A DNA stretch of 64,000 bases from JAAUUJ01 sp964392245 (GTDB lineage: Bacteria > Cyanobacteriota > Cyanobacteriia > Thermostichales > Thermostichaceae). Made by a program: the position numbers and the translations under genes. Positions 17,494 through 25,951 of this stretch are shown in pieces. The DNA lies in assembly GCA_964392245.1 (NCBI GenBank), contig CAYMOX010000009.1:31713-95712 (forward strand), in the 5' to 3' direction. Position 1 is the stretch's first letter, and each line of letters opens with the position of its first letter. Below the pieces are notes generated by a model. The model saw only the letters and a program-made list of their open reading frames with translations. It had not been told where the DNA came from and did no database searches.

Positions 17494-18906
17494 ATGGCAG
17501 GAAAAGAGATCAAGTTTGGCACCGATGGCTGGCGGGCGGTGATCGCGGAAGAATTCACATTTGAGCGGGTCCGGCAGGTGGCACAGGCAGGTGCCCGGGT
17601 TCTGGCCCGCACCTATGCTGGGGAAGGGATCTTGATCGGCTACGACCACCGTTTCCTCTCGGAATCTTTTGCTGCGGCTGCGGCTGAAGCCATTACGGCT
17701 CTGGATATCCCTGTATCTCTGGCCGAGAGCGCCACTCCCACTCCTGCCCTGAGCTGGGCTGCCCTCCACCGTCAGGCTCACGGAGCTTTGATGATCACCG
17801 CCAGTCACAACCCTCCCCAGTATTCTGGCATCAAGATCAAGGGGGGCTTCGGGGGATCCGTTCCGGCATCTGTGACGGCAGCCGTGGAGCAGGAACTGCA
17901 ACAAACCCACTATCAGGTCCCCTCGCCCTCCCAGCAGGCACGGATCGACTGCTTTGATCCCTGGCCAGACTACTGTCAGCAGCTGAGTCGGCATGTGGAT
18001 CTGGAGCACCTACGCCAGTCCCCCTTACGCATCTGGGTGGATGTGATGCATGGTTCAGCCGCAGGCGGCATGACCCGTTTACTGGGGGAAGCAGTACAGG
18101 AACTGCGGGCCGAGCGGGATCCGCTTTTTGGGGGGTACGCCCCGGAACCTCTGCCTCCCCAACTGCAGACCACAATGCACACCATTGCTGCCGATGCTGC
18201 TCCCCTGAAGGTGGGGATTGTCTTTGATGGCGACGGGGATCGGATTGCTGCCATTGATGGTCAGGGCACCTTTCTCAGCCCCCAGATCCTGATCCCGATC
18301 CTGATGCAGCACCTGGCGGTCCGCCGGGGCTTGACGGGAGAGATCGTTAAAACTGTGAGTGGATCGCAGTTATTTAGAAAACTGGCTACCCACTTACACC
18401 TCCCTCTCACGGAAACCGCCGTGGGCTTCAAGTACATTGCCGAGCGCATGATGAGTACAGAGGTGCTGCTGGGCGGGGAGGAATCCGGAGGGATCGGGTT
18501 CCAAAACCATATGCCGGAACGGGATGCCATGCTTTCTGCTCTCTATCTGCTGGAGGCCATGACCGCTGAAGGTCAGGATCTGAGCCAGATCTATGCCCAG
18601 ATTCAGGACATGGTGGGCTATCAGTCGGTCTACCGCCGTCTCGATCTCCACCTGCAGGATCAGGATTATGCCTCAGCATTGCTGCAAAGTCTCAGGCAGC
18701 AACCTCCTGCTCAGATCCAGGGGCGCGAGGTGGTGGAGCACATCAGCGTGGATGGGCACAAGTTCCTGCTGGCCGATGATAGCTGGCTGATGATCCGGGG
18801 AAGTGGCACGGAACCCCTGTTACGGCTTTATAGTGAGGCCCCCACCTCAGCAGATGTGGATGCTCTTCTCGACTGGGCAGTCACCTGGGCTCAAGCTCGC
18901 CTCTAA
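17494..18906 (+). CDS. Phosphoglucomutase/phosphomannomutase family protein
   Basis: The 470-residue enzyme belongs to the alpha-D-phosphohexomutase family, which interconverts sugar 1- and 6-phosphates. All four signature regions are present: the phosphoserine loop TASHNPP (Ser104), the metal-binding DGDGDR (245-250), the sugar-binding GGEESGGI and the phosphate-binding RGSGTEPLLRLY near the C-terminus. Whether glucose, mannose or glucosamine phosphate is preferred cannot be told from the motifs. Start ATG is 78 bases after the STAS-like gene, so co-transcription is possible. Confidence 0.92.
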   Translation: MAGKEIKFGTDGWRAVIAEEFTFERVRQVAQAGARVLARTYAGEGILIGYDHRFLSESFAAAAAEAITALDIPVSLAESATPTPALSWAALHRQAHGALMITASHNPPQYSGIKIKGGFGGSVPASVTAAVEQELQQTHYQVPSPSQQARIDCFDPWPDYCQQLSRHVDLEHLRQSPLRIWVDVMHGSAAGGMTRLLGEAVQELRAERDPLFGGYAPEPLPPQLQTTMHTIAADAAPLKVGIVFDGDGDRIAAIDGQGTFLSPQILIPILMQHLAVRRGLTGEIVKTVSGSQLFRKLATHLHLPLTETAVGFKYIAERMMSTEVLLGGEESGGIGFQNHMPERDAMLSALYLLEAMTAEGQDLSQIYAQIQDMVGYQSVYRRLDLHLQDQDYASALLQSLRQQPPAQIQGREVVEHISVDGHKFLLADDSWLMIRGSGTEPLLRLYSEAPTSADVDALLDWAVTWAQARL

Positions 18907-18919
18907 GGTTGTGAAACCC

Positions 18920-21001
18920 TCAGAGATCAAAATAGACCCGAATATCCGATTGAGCAGCTGTCGATCCCACAGCCACTCGCTCCTCCACCCGCCAGTCATC
19001 GGGAATCGAGAGGGTCTCGGAGGGGGTCCGCTCCAGGAAATACACCTGATCCCCGCGGTGCCAGATCTCGGGTTCTGGGAGCAAAAAGGCGCGGTAGGTT
19101 TGTTTTTTACTGAAGAGACCGCCCCGTTGAGGACGAAGCAGAAGCAGTGGCAGGCATTGATCGGAGGAAATGCGGTAGGTGAAATGCTCCCGTATCCGCT
19201 CAAAAGCCCGATCGCCAAAACCTGCGTAAGCCGACACGTCCAGATCTACCGCTGGATGGCCATTTTTAAGGCCCAGATCCGCCAGCATCGGCAGGGTAAT
19301 GGACCGAAGCTGGGTGGCCCCGCCGTCCAGATACCCACCCCAGCGCTGCATCTGCTCAAACGAGAAACTCAGACCTCGGATCCCCTCAGAAACTGGCATG
19401 TTGGGCAGCAGCACCGTCCAGACTGTCGCAGAAGAAAATAACTTAACACTCAGCTCGGCAATGGCCCAGTTCACCTGAGGATTCAGGGTCATGACGATCA
19501 GGGTATCGGCATGCTCAATATCGGCTTTGAGCAGCTCTGACTCATTCAGAATCTCATCGGGATGAAATTCTTTCTCCAGGGCCTCGATCACCGCCGGTTC
19601 CAAGCGGGAAGGCTGCTGGTGAAGCAGGGGTTCACTTGAGCTCTGCCCATGATGTCCGTTGGTGTGGCCGTTGCTGGCAGCGGGTTTCATTGGGGACTTC
19701 GCCGAGGAGAGCAGAGAAACCAATTCCACGGACTGTCCCTGAGAACGCAATAGCTTGGCCAGCCCTTGGGTCAGGGGATGATTGCCCACAATCACGGTGC
19801 ACCCTCCCTTTTCCAGATCCAGCCAGCGGGCCACCCACGGAGCCGTCAGCCCCTGAATCATCACCGTCATGGTAATAGTGAGAAACACCAGAGCCTTCAG
19901 GGCATCCCCACCACTGATCCCCCGCTCGGTTAACAGGATGGCAAAGAGGGAAGCAATGGAAGCCGCCACGATGCCGCGGGGAGCCATCCAGGCCACAAAC
20001 AGCTTCTGCCGCCAGTTCAGATCACTTTTCCAGGTGCAGAGCAATACACTTAGGGGACGCACCACCAGCATGAGCAACAACACCGTGGCCACCGCACCCC
20101 AACCCAGGGTCAGCACCGCCTTGATGGACACGGTTGCCGTCAACAAAATGAAGAGCACCGATGTTGCCAGGACCACCAACTGGCTGTGAAATTGCCGCAC
20201 ACTCCGCTCTGCAATCGCCGCCTTCTGGCGCACCACCATGCCCGCGATCACCACCGCCATCAATCCCGACTCGGAAAGGATCGACTGGGCCAGGATAAAC
20301 ACCGCCAACGACCAGGCCAGGACTACTGAATTGCGCAGATCCTCCGTCAGGTACTGGCGAGACCAGAGCAGAAAAACCCCCATCAACCACCCCGCCAGGG
20401 CACCAATGGCCGCACCCACCAGCAGTCGCACCCCCAGTTGTTCGGCGGCCACCGCCAGATCTGCCTGTCCGGAGAGCACCACCTGCAGGACCACGACCGC
20501 CAGAATCGCGCCAATCGGGTCGATCAGAACCCCTTCTCCCTCCAGCAGGGTACTGACGGTACTATCCACATGCACCCGCCGCAGAATCGGGGTAACCACG
20601 GTGGGACCCGTCACCACCACCAGCGATCCGTAGAGGAAGGCCAGTGACCAGGGAAACTCACTCAGCAAATTGGCCGCTACCGCTGCTCCGATCAGGGTCA
20701 ATGCCGCCCCCAGAGTCACCAAATTCCGCAGGCTAAGGGAAACCTGACTGAGCCGTTGCAGCTTCAGATTCAACCCCCCCTCAAACAGGATCAGGGCCAC
20801 CGCCAGGGACACCAATACCTCCAGCCCCACCCCCAGCATTTGAGGGCGCACCAGGCCGAGGCCATCGGAACCCAGCAGCAATCCGAACAACAACAGGAAA
20901 ATGATGCTGGGCACGCGCAAGAAAGTCCCAATCACCTGAGCTCCAATGCCAGCCACTAGCGCCAGAGTCATCAGGAGCGTGAAATCGAAGGAGTTCTCCA
21001 T
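18920..21001 (-). CDS. CPA-type Na+/H+ antiporter with C-terminal nucleotide-binding-like domain
   Basis: The 693-residue protein has about 12 membrane segments (residues 1-390) typical of cation/proton antiporters, with EGEGVLIDPIGAILAVVV and MAPRGIVAASIASLFA as landmarks. Residues about 400-690 are soluble. They begin with CTVIVGNHPLTQGLAKLL, resembling a TrkA/RCK Rossmann domain but lacking the usual GxGxxG. A His/Ser-rich linker follows. The protein probably exports Na+ or K+ in exchange for protons. It is convergent with the mutase gene, 13 bases apart. Confidence 0.88.
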   Translation of the reverse strand: MENSFDFTLLMTLALVAGIGAQVIGTFLRVPSIIFLLLFGLLLGSDGLGLVRPQMLGVGLEVLVSLAVALILFEGGLNLKLQRLSQVSLSLRNLVTLGAALTLIGAAVAANLLSEFPWSLAFLYGSLVVVTGPTVVTPILRRVHVDSTVSTLLEGEGVLIDPIGAILAVVVLQVVLSGQADLAVAAEQLGVRLLVGAAIGALAGWLMGVFLLWSRQYLTEDLRNSVVLAWSLAVFILAQSILSESGLMAVVIAGMVVRQKAAIAERSVRQFHSQLVVLATSVLFILLTATVSIKAVLTLGWGAVATVLLLMLVVRPLSVLLCTWKSDLNWRQKLFVAWMAPRGIVAASIASLFAILLTERGISGGDALKALVFLTITMTVMIQGLTAPWVARWLDLEKGGCTVIVGNHPLTQGLAKLLRSQGQSVELVSLLSSAKSPMKPAASNGHTNGHHGQSSSEPLLHQQPSRLEPAVIEALEKEFHPDEILNESELLKADIEHADTLIVMTLNPQVNWAIAELSVKLFSSATVWTVLLPNMPVSEGIRGLSFSFEQMQRWGGYLDGGATQLRSITLPMLADLGLKNGHPAVDLDVSAYAGFGDRAFERIREHFTYRISSDQCLPLLLLRPQRGGLFSKKQTYRAFLLPEPEIWHRGDQVYFLERTPSETLSIPDDWRVEERVAVGSTAAQSDIRVYFDL

Positions 21002-21256
21002 AGGGGATAACCTGTACTCACGTCTCAGGAACCATCACCAAACTGTCAGGACAGTCAGAGGACATATTGATAAGCTGTCTTCAAACAGAGGGCTGGAACT
21101 CCAGAAATGGGCAATTGCCTTGTATCAAATTGTTAAACTCCTTCTCATTTCTCTTGATATTTTGAGGGCAACTGCAATACTTCTTACCAACGTTAGCTCA
21201 TTGGTTAGGAGATCTCAATGTTGAGATCTTGCCGATCCTGTCGAACACTTTGCCCT

Positions 21257-21568
21257 TCAAGAGGACGCCGGAGATTCCGTGGGGGTTTCGGGGGCGTCGG
21301 GGCTAGTGTCGCGTTTAATACGACGGATGGGAAGGTTGGCGATCAGGGCGGTAGTCCCTCCTTCGCTGGCCAGATCAAATTGCAATCCCTCCGCATCCAG
21401 TTCCACATAGCGGGAAACCACCTCCAGAATTTCCAGCCGCATTGACTCCAACATGGCGGGGCTCAGATCCGCCCGGTCATGGGCCAGGATGATCTTGAGA
21501 CGTTGCTTAGCCTGTTCACGGCTGGCCCCAGAACGAGAGAACAGCTGTTCAAGAAAATCTAGAACCAT
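21257..21568 (-). CDS. minE: Cell division topological specificity factor MinE
   Basis: MinE drives oscillation of MinCD by stimulating the MinD ATPase. The 103-residue product has the N-terminal membrane/MinD-binding segment (LDFLEQLF), RLKIILAHDRADLSP and a C-terminal topology domain with ILEVVSRYVELD. A GGGGAGGA ribosome binding site precedes ATG, and minD ends 11 bases upstream. It is the last gene of minC-minD-minE. Confidence 0.96.
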   Translation of the reverse strand: MVLDFLEQLFSRSGASREQAKQRLKIILAHDRADLSPAMLESMRLEILEVVSRYVELDAEGLQFDLASEGGTTALIANLPIRRIKRDTSPDAPETPTESPASS

Positions 21569-21579
21569 GGTGTCCTCCC

Positions 21580-22386
21580 CTAAATGACTTTCTGGTTTAG
21601 GAACCGTTTGAGGCGGCCCATGAATCCCCCCTGAATTGATTCCAGGTCCAGGAGTGGAACCGATTCCCCCTGCAGCCGCCGAGCAATGTTTTGGATCGCA
21701 ATGGCTGCCAGGTGTTGACCTTCTCCCAGGACCAGCGGTTCCCCCTTATTGGTAGAGATGATCACATTCTTATCTTCAGGGACGACTCCCAGTAAAGGGA
21801 TCGCCAGCAGTTCCACCACATCCTCGACGGCCATCATCTGACCTGCCGCCACCATCTCAGGCCGCACCCGATTCAGGATCAGCTGGGTGGGATTGATCTG
21901 GGCCGCCTCCAGCAAACCCACCACCCGATCCGCATCTCGAGCCGCCGACAGTTCTGGTGTGGTGACCACAATCGCCTCATTGGCCCCTGAAATGGCATTG
22001 CGAAAGCCCTGTTCAATGCCTGCTGGACAGTCGATCAGAACGTAGTGGTAGCGGCTAGTGAGTTGCTGAACTAAATGCCGCATCTGCTCAGCAGAAACTG
22101 CGGTTTTGTTGCGGGTTTGCGCAGCGGGCATCAGGGCCAGATTCGGGTTGCGTTTATCCTTGACTAGGGCCTGCTCCAGACGGCAGTCTCCGGCAATCAC
22201 ATCCACCGCCGTGTAGACAATACGGTTTTCCAGCCCCAGCAACAAATCCAGATTGCGCAGGCCAAAGTCAGCATCCACCACCACCACCGACTGCCCCAAT
22301 TGCGCTAGAGCAGTACCGAGGTTGGCAGTGATCGTGGTTTTGCCCACGCCCCCCTTGCCTGAGGTCATGACTATCACCCGGCTCAT
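21580..22386 (-). CDS. minD: Septum site-determining ATPase MinD
   Basis: The 268-residue protein is the membrane-cycling ATPase of the Min system. It has the deviant Walker A GKGGVGKT near residue 10, DADFGLRNLDLLLG, and a C-terminal amphipathic membrane helix (GRLKRFLNQKV). Its start overlaps the minC stop by 4 bases, so it is translationally coupled. Confidence 0.97.
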   Translation of the reverse strand: MSRVIVMTSGKGGVGKTTITANLGTALAQLGQSVVVVDADFGLRNLDLLLGLENRIVYTAVDVIAGDCRLEQALVKDKRNPNLALMPAAQTRNKTAVSAEQMRHLVQQLTSRYHYVLIDCPAGIEQGFRNAISGANEAIVVTTPELSAARDADRVVGLLEAAQINPTQLILNRVRPEMVAAGQMMAVEDVVELLAIPLLGVVPEDKNVIISTNKGEPLVLGEGQHLAAIAIQNIARRLQGESVPLLDLESIQGGFMGRLKRFLNQKVI

Positions 22387-23105
22387 ACTCCGTCCTTTTG
22401 GCGTGTTGACTTGTAAATGGTTTGAAAATCCTGCGCGGTTGCAATGTACACATGCCCTTCCTGCAGGTAGGCCACTTCAGGAACCGGATAGGGAGGCGAT
22501 CCCTCGGGAGGCCGGGCCACCTGATTGGCAATTCGTAATTGGGTGGGCTGGAGCTGCAGGGCCATGATCAGTGCACCTGTATCTCCTTCCGAACCCGCAT
22601 GGGCCATGCCCCGCAATTTACCCCACACCAGAATATCTCCCCAGGCAATCACCTCGGCCCCGGGGTTCACATCTCCCAACAGCATGACTGAACCAGAGTG
22701 ATGGATCTGGGCTCCCGAGCGCAGGGTGGTTTGAATGTAAAGAGGAGCCTCATTCTGCTGAACCGGACGGGGAATTGTCAAGAGGGGATCCTGCGCCACT
22801 GAGTACCCGAGGCGAGCCGCAGCCACAGCCGTCGAGCGGTGTTGGGTATGAATCCGGTGCAGTTTGAGGTGATAGGTTTGAAGCAGGGTGGCGATCGCCT
22901 GGATGTGATGAGTCTCCAGTTCCTGTTTGGGACACCAGAGGGTCAGCGGGCTGGCCATTCCCCAGAAAGAACGCCGCATTTGCATCTGCAGCCGTAGCTC
23001 CTGAAACAGATCCTCCCAGGGCATGGGTTCAGCAGGCAAGTAGAGGTGGATCTCCCCCCCTTTGGCCCGCACCTGAATCTGTTCACTAGATGAGGAAACC
23101 GCCAT
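22383..23105 (-). CDS. minC: Septum site-determining protein MinC
   Basis: MinC inhibits FtsZ polymerisation away from mid-cell. In the 240-residue product the C-terminal beta-helix domain is clear: LRSGAQIHHSGSVMLLGDVNPGAEVIAWGDILVWG then GMAHAG. The N-terminal domain is more divergent, as usual in cyanobacteria. It is first in the min operon and divergent from aroB, with a short shared promoter region. Confidence 0.94.
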   Translation of the reverse strand: MAVSSSSEQIQVRAKGGEIHLYLPAEPMPWEDLFQELRLQMQMRRSFWGMASPLTLWCPKQELETHHIQAIATLLQTYHLKLHRIHTQHRSTAVAAARLGYSVAQDPLLTIPRPVQQNEAPLYIQTTLRSGAQIHHSGSVMLLGDVNPGAEVIAWGDILVWGKLRGMAHAGSEGDTGALIMALQLQPTQLRIANQVARPPEGSPPYPVPEVAYLQEGHVYIATAQDFQTIYKSTRQKDGV

Positions 23106-23239
23106 AACGTCTTGAGGTATTCGGGGTTAAAGCCCCAGTTAAGTCATGATTGTGATCAAGTATGACCCAAGCCAAGGACGCTGGCTTCCCTCAGAAACAG
23201 ATATGCCAAACTAAAGGTCCCTTACGCTTTCCCCTCCCT

Positions 23240-24349
23240 ATGGCATTGACGGTAATTCCGGTCAAACTTCCCACCTACAGCTACGACATCATCATTGCCC
23301 CCGCCAGTCTGCCACAACTAGGGGACCACATGGCGGCCCGCAACCTGGAGGGAAGGGTCCTGGTGGTCAGTCATGAATCGATCTTTCAGCACTATGGCCA
23401 GCAGGTGCTCTCCGGTCTCGAGGCTGGGGGCTTGCTCCCTTCCATCTGTCTCCTGCCGGAGGGGGAACCCCATAAAACCTTAGGATCGGTCTCCTGCATT
23501 TACGATGCCGCTCTGGAGGCTGGACTGGAGCGCTCCTCCACGATGCTGGCGTTGGGAGGCGGTGTGGTGGGAGATATGACCGGATTTGCGGCGGCCACCT
23601 GGCTGCGGGGGATCAACTTTGTGCAGGTGCCCACCTCCCTCCTGGCTATGGTGGATGCGTCCATCGGGGGCAAAACCGGCGTTAACCATCCCCAGGGGAA
23701 AAACCTGATCGGGGCCTTTCACCAGCCGCGCCTGGTCTGGATCGATCCCAGCGTACTCCGCACCTTACCGGAGCGGGAATGGCGGGCAGCCCTGGCGGAA
23801 GTGATCAAATACGGGGTGATCCAGGCGCCCGATGTCTTCGAATTTTTAGAAGGCCTTCCCCAATTGCAGCACTGTCAGGATCTGCCCGCCTCCGATCTCC
23901 ACCATTTGCTGGTGCGGGCCGCCGAATGCAAGGCCTGGGTGGTGCAGCAGGATGAACGGGAAAAGGGAATCCGGGCCATCCTCAACTATGGCCATACCCT
24001 GGGTCATGCCCTGGAGAGTGCAACTCAGTATCGTCGCTATCTGCACGGGGAAGCAGTAGCGGTGGGGATGGTGGGGGCCGCGGCCCTGGCGGAGGATCTG
24101 GGCTGGTGGAGTGGAGCTGAGAGTGAGAGACAGAGGATGTTGATCCAGCGCAGTGGCTTACCGATCCATTGGCCCTCAGGGCTGGACTGGGAAGCTGTTC
24201 AACTCTCTCTGCAGGCGGATAAAAAAGTAAAAGCAGGCCGGATCCGCTTCATTCTGCCCCGTTGCATCGGTCAGGTGGAGATCACCGATCAGGTGAGTGA
24301 GGCTCAGATCCAGCGGGTGCTGACGCGGATGACCGCTGAGGGCCATTAG
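23240..24349 (+). CDS. aroB: 3-dehydroquinate synthase
   Basis: AroB catalyses the second step of the shikimate pathway, turning DAHP into 3-dehydroquinate with NAD+ and a divalent metal. Conserved blocks are ALGGGVVGDMTGFAAATWLRG, PTSLLAMVDASIGGKTGVNH, GKNLIGAFHQP, EVIKYGVI and NYGHTLGHALE with the metal-binding His. I chose ATG 23240 (369 residues) because homology begins there; an upstream in-frame ATG at 23162 would add 26 unlikely residues. Tail-to-tail 4-base overlap with the metal-sensor gene. Confidence 0.95.
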   Translation: MALTVIPVKLPTYSYDIIIAPASLPQLGDHMAARNLEGRVLVVSHESIFQHYGQQVLSGLEAGGLLPSICLLPEGEPHKTLGSVSCIYDAALEAGLERSSTMLALGGGVVGDMTGFAAATWLRGINFVQVPTSLLAMVDASIGGKTGVNHPQGKNLIGAFHQPRLVWIDPSVLRTLPEREWRAALAEVIKYGVIQAPDVFEFLEGLPQLQHCQDLPASDLHHLLVRAAECKAWVVQQDEREKGIRAILNYGHTLGHALESATQYRRYLHGEAVAVGMVGAAALAEDLGWWSGAESERQRMLIQRSGLPIHWPSGLDWEAVQLSLQADKKVKAGRIRFILPRCIGQVEITDQVSEAQIQRVLTRMTAEGH

Positions 24350-24768
24350 TGGATATAGCGATCCAGGGCCCGTTTCAGTTCCTCTAGTTCCACCTCAATG
24401 CTTCCTGTTTCTGCAGCATGAATAATGCACTCAGAAATATGTTCATCTAGAATCAGGCGGGCCACCCGATCTAGAGCTCCCCGCACCGCCGCAATCTGAA
24501 GCAGCACATCCGGACAGGGTTGATCCTGCTCGATCATGGTGCGAATCCCGTTAACATGGCCCTGAATCCGAGCCAAACGATTGAGAATTTTGCGCTGGGA
24601 GGCGGGGTTATGAACGTGGGGATGGGCTTTCCCGGAAGGGTGAGGCGAGGTGAGAGCCAGATCCAGATCCTCCTGCAGGACGGCATCCTCCTCAGCTGAG
24701 AGTGGCACCATCTCAGGATCTGTAGAGGTTTCATGAGCATGGGGGTGGGGATGGGAAGGGTTTGGCAT
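24346..24768 (-). CDS. inrS: Nickel-responsive repressor, InrS-like (CsoR/RcnR family)
   Basis: The 140-residue all-helical DNA-binding repressor of the CsoR/RcnR family shows RLARIQGHVNGIRTMI and a C-terminal HISECI. Candidate ligands His53, Cys85, His110 and Cys114 have exactly the spacing of the Synechocystis InrS nickel site (His21, Cys53, His78, Cys82), shifted by 32 for a longer N-terminus with a HPHPHAHE stretch. This points to nickel rather than copper sensing. The likely target is a nickel exporter gene, but none is adjacent. It is divergent from the prenyl synthase gene. Confidence 0.82.
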   Translation of the reverse strand: MPNPSHPHPHAHETSTDPEMVPLSAEEDAVLQEDLDLALTSPHPSGKAHPHVHNPASQRKILNRLARIQGHVNGIRTMIEQDQPCPDVLLQIAAVRGALDRVARLILDEHISECIIHAAETGSIEVELEELKRALDRYIH

Positions 24769-24897
24769 GGCCTCCGGGGCGCTGATTTGGTTGCATCTTA
24801 ACCCAGGCTGCCCTTCGCGGAGTCAAGCGGATCGGAAAGGGTTGGCTTACAATGGAGACCATACTGTGAAAATTTGTAAATAACCTGATCAGCCGCT

Positions 24898-25869
24898 ATG
24901 ACCTCAGTTCTTGCCCCCTTTAGTCCAGTGGAAGCGGATCTGGAGCAGCTGCGCCAGAATTTAACCAAGCTTGTCGGGGCGCAGCATCCCATCCTGGCAA
25001 CTGCGGCAGAGCATTTGTTTACGGCAGGTGGTAAACGGGTTCGTCCTGCTCTGGTGCTGTTGGTAGCCCGAGCCACCATGCCCACAGGAGGACTGACGGA
25101 GCGACATCGCCGTCTGGCGGAGATCACCGAGATGATCCACACGGCCAGCCTGGTGCATGACGATGTGATTGATCGGGCCGAAGTCCGACGGGGAGTCCCC
25201 ACGGTCAATGCTGATTTTGGCAACCGTGTGGCGGTGCTAGCCGGGGATTTTCTCTTTGCTCAGTCGTCCTGGTACCTGGCGAATCTGGACAATCTGGAGG
25301 TGGTGAAGCTCCTCTCTCAGGTGATCAAGGATTTTGCCGAGGGAGAACTGCTCCAGAGCATGTCCCATTTTGATACGTCGTTATCCATCGAACAGTACAT
25401 CCACAAAAGCTATTACAAGACGGCCTCCCTAATGGCCAACAGCGCCAAAGCTGCCGCCGTGTTGAGTGAAGCGCCCACTGATGTGAGCATGGCCATGTTC
25501 ACCTACGGTCGCTCATTGGGAATTTCTTTCCAGATCATTGATGATCTGCTCGACTTCACAGGCTCAGTGGAGGCCCTGGGCAAGCCGATTGGCTCCGATC
25601 TATCCCAGGGGAATTTAACTGCTCCGGTCCTGTTTGCCATGGAAGAAAATCCTCACCTCCACACTTTGATCGAGAGCAGCTGGGAGTATCCTGGCGTATT
25701 GGAAGAGGCGGTGAGTCTGGTGCAAGCCAGCGGGGGGCTGGAGCGATCGCGGGAGATGGCACGAGACTATGCCCAGACAGCGGCGGCGGCCCTGGACATT
25801 CTGGCCCCTTCCCCATCTCGGGAAGCCCTCTTGCATTTAACCGATTACATGCTGAAACGGATCAACTAA
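24898..25869 (+). CDS. sds: Solanesyl (polyprenyl) diphosphate synthase
   Basis: The 323-residue trans-prenyltransferase builds the long side chain of plastoquinone. The two Asp-rich metal motifs are DDVID (88-92) and DDLLD (215-219), with GGKRVRP near residue 44-50 and a Lys/Gln-rich C-terminus typical of the family. Residues just before the first motif are small, which favours long chains. Shorter products such as GGPP cannot be ruled out from sequence, but the layout fits cyanobacterial Sds. Confidence 0.9.
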   Translation: MTSVLAPFSPVEADLEQLRQNLTKLVGAQHPILATAAEHLFTAGGKRVRPALVLLVARATMPTGGLTERHRRLAEITEMIHTASLVHDDVIDRAEVRRGVPTVNADFGNRVAVLAGDFLFAQSSWYLANLDNLEVVKLLSQVIKDFAEGELLQSMSHFDTSLSIEQYIHKSYYKTASLMANSAKAAAVLSEAPTDVSMAMFTYGRSLGISFQIIDDLLDFTGSVEALGKPIGSDLSQGNLTAPVLFAMEENPHLHTLIESSWEYPGVLEEAVSLVQASGGLERSREMARDYAQTAAAALDILAPSPSREALLHLTDYMLKRIN

Positions 25870-25951
25870 ACCTCTGCCCAGAACCGGGTTGAGTCGCCTT
25901 CAAGTCGCAGCTTATGATGAGGAGCGCATCCCCTGAACATGGCTGGGGGAC

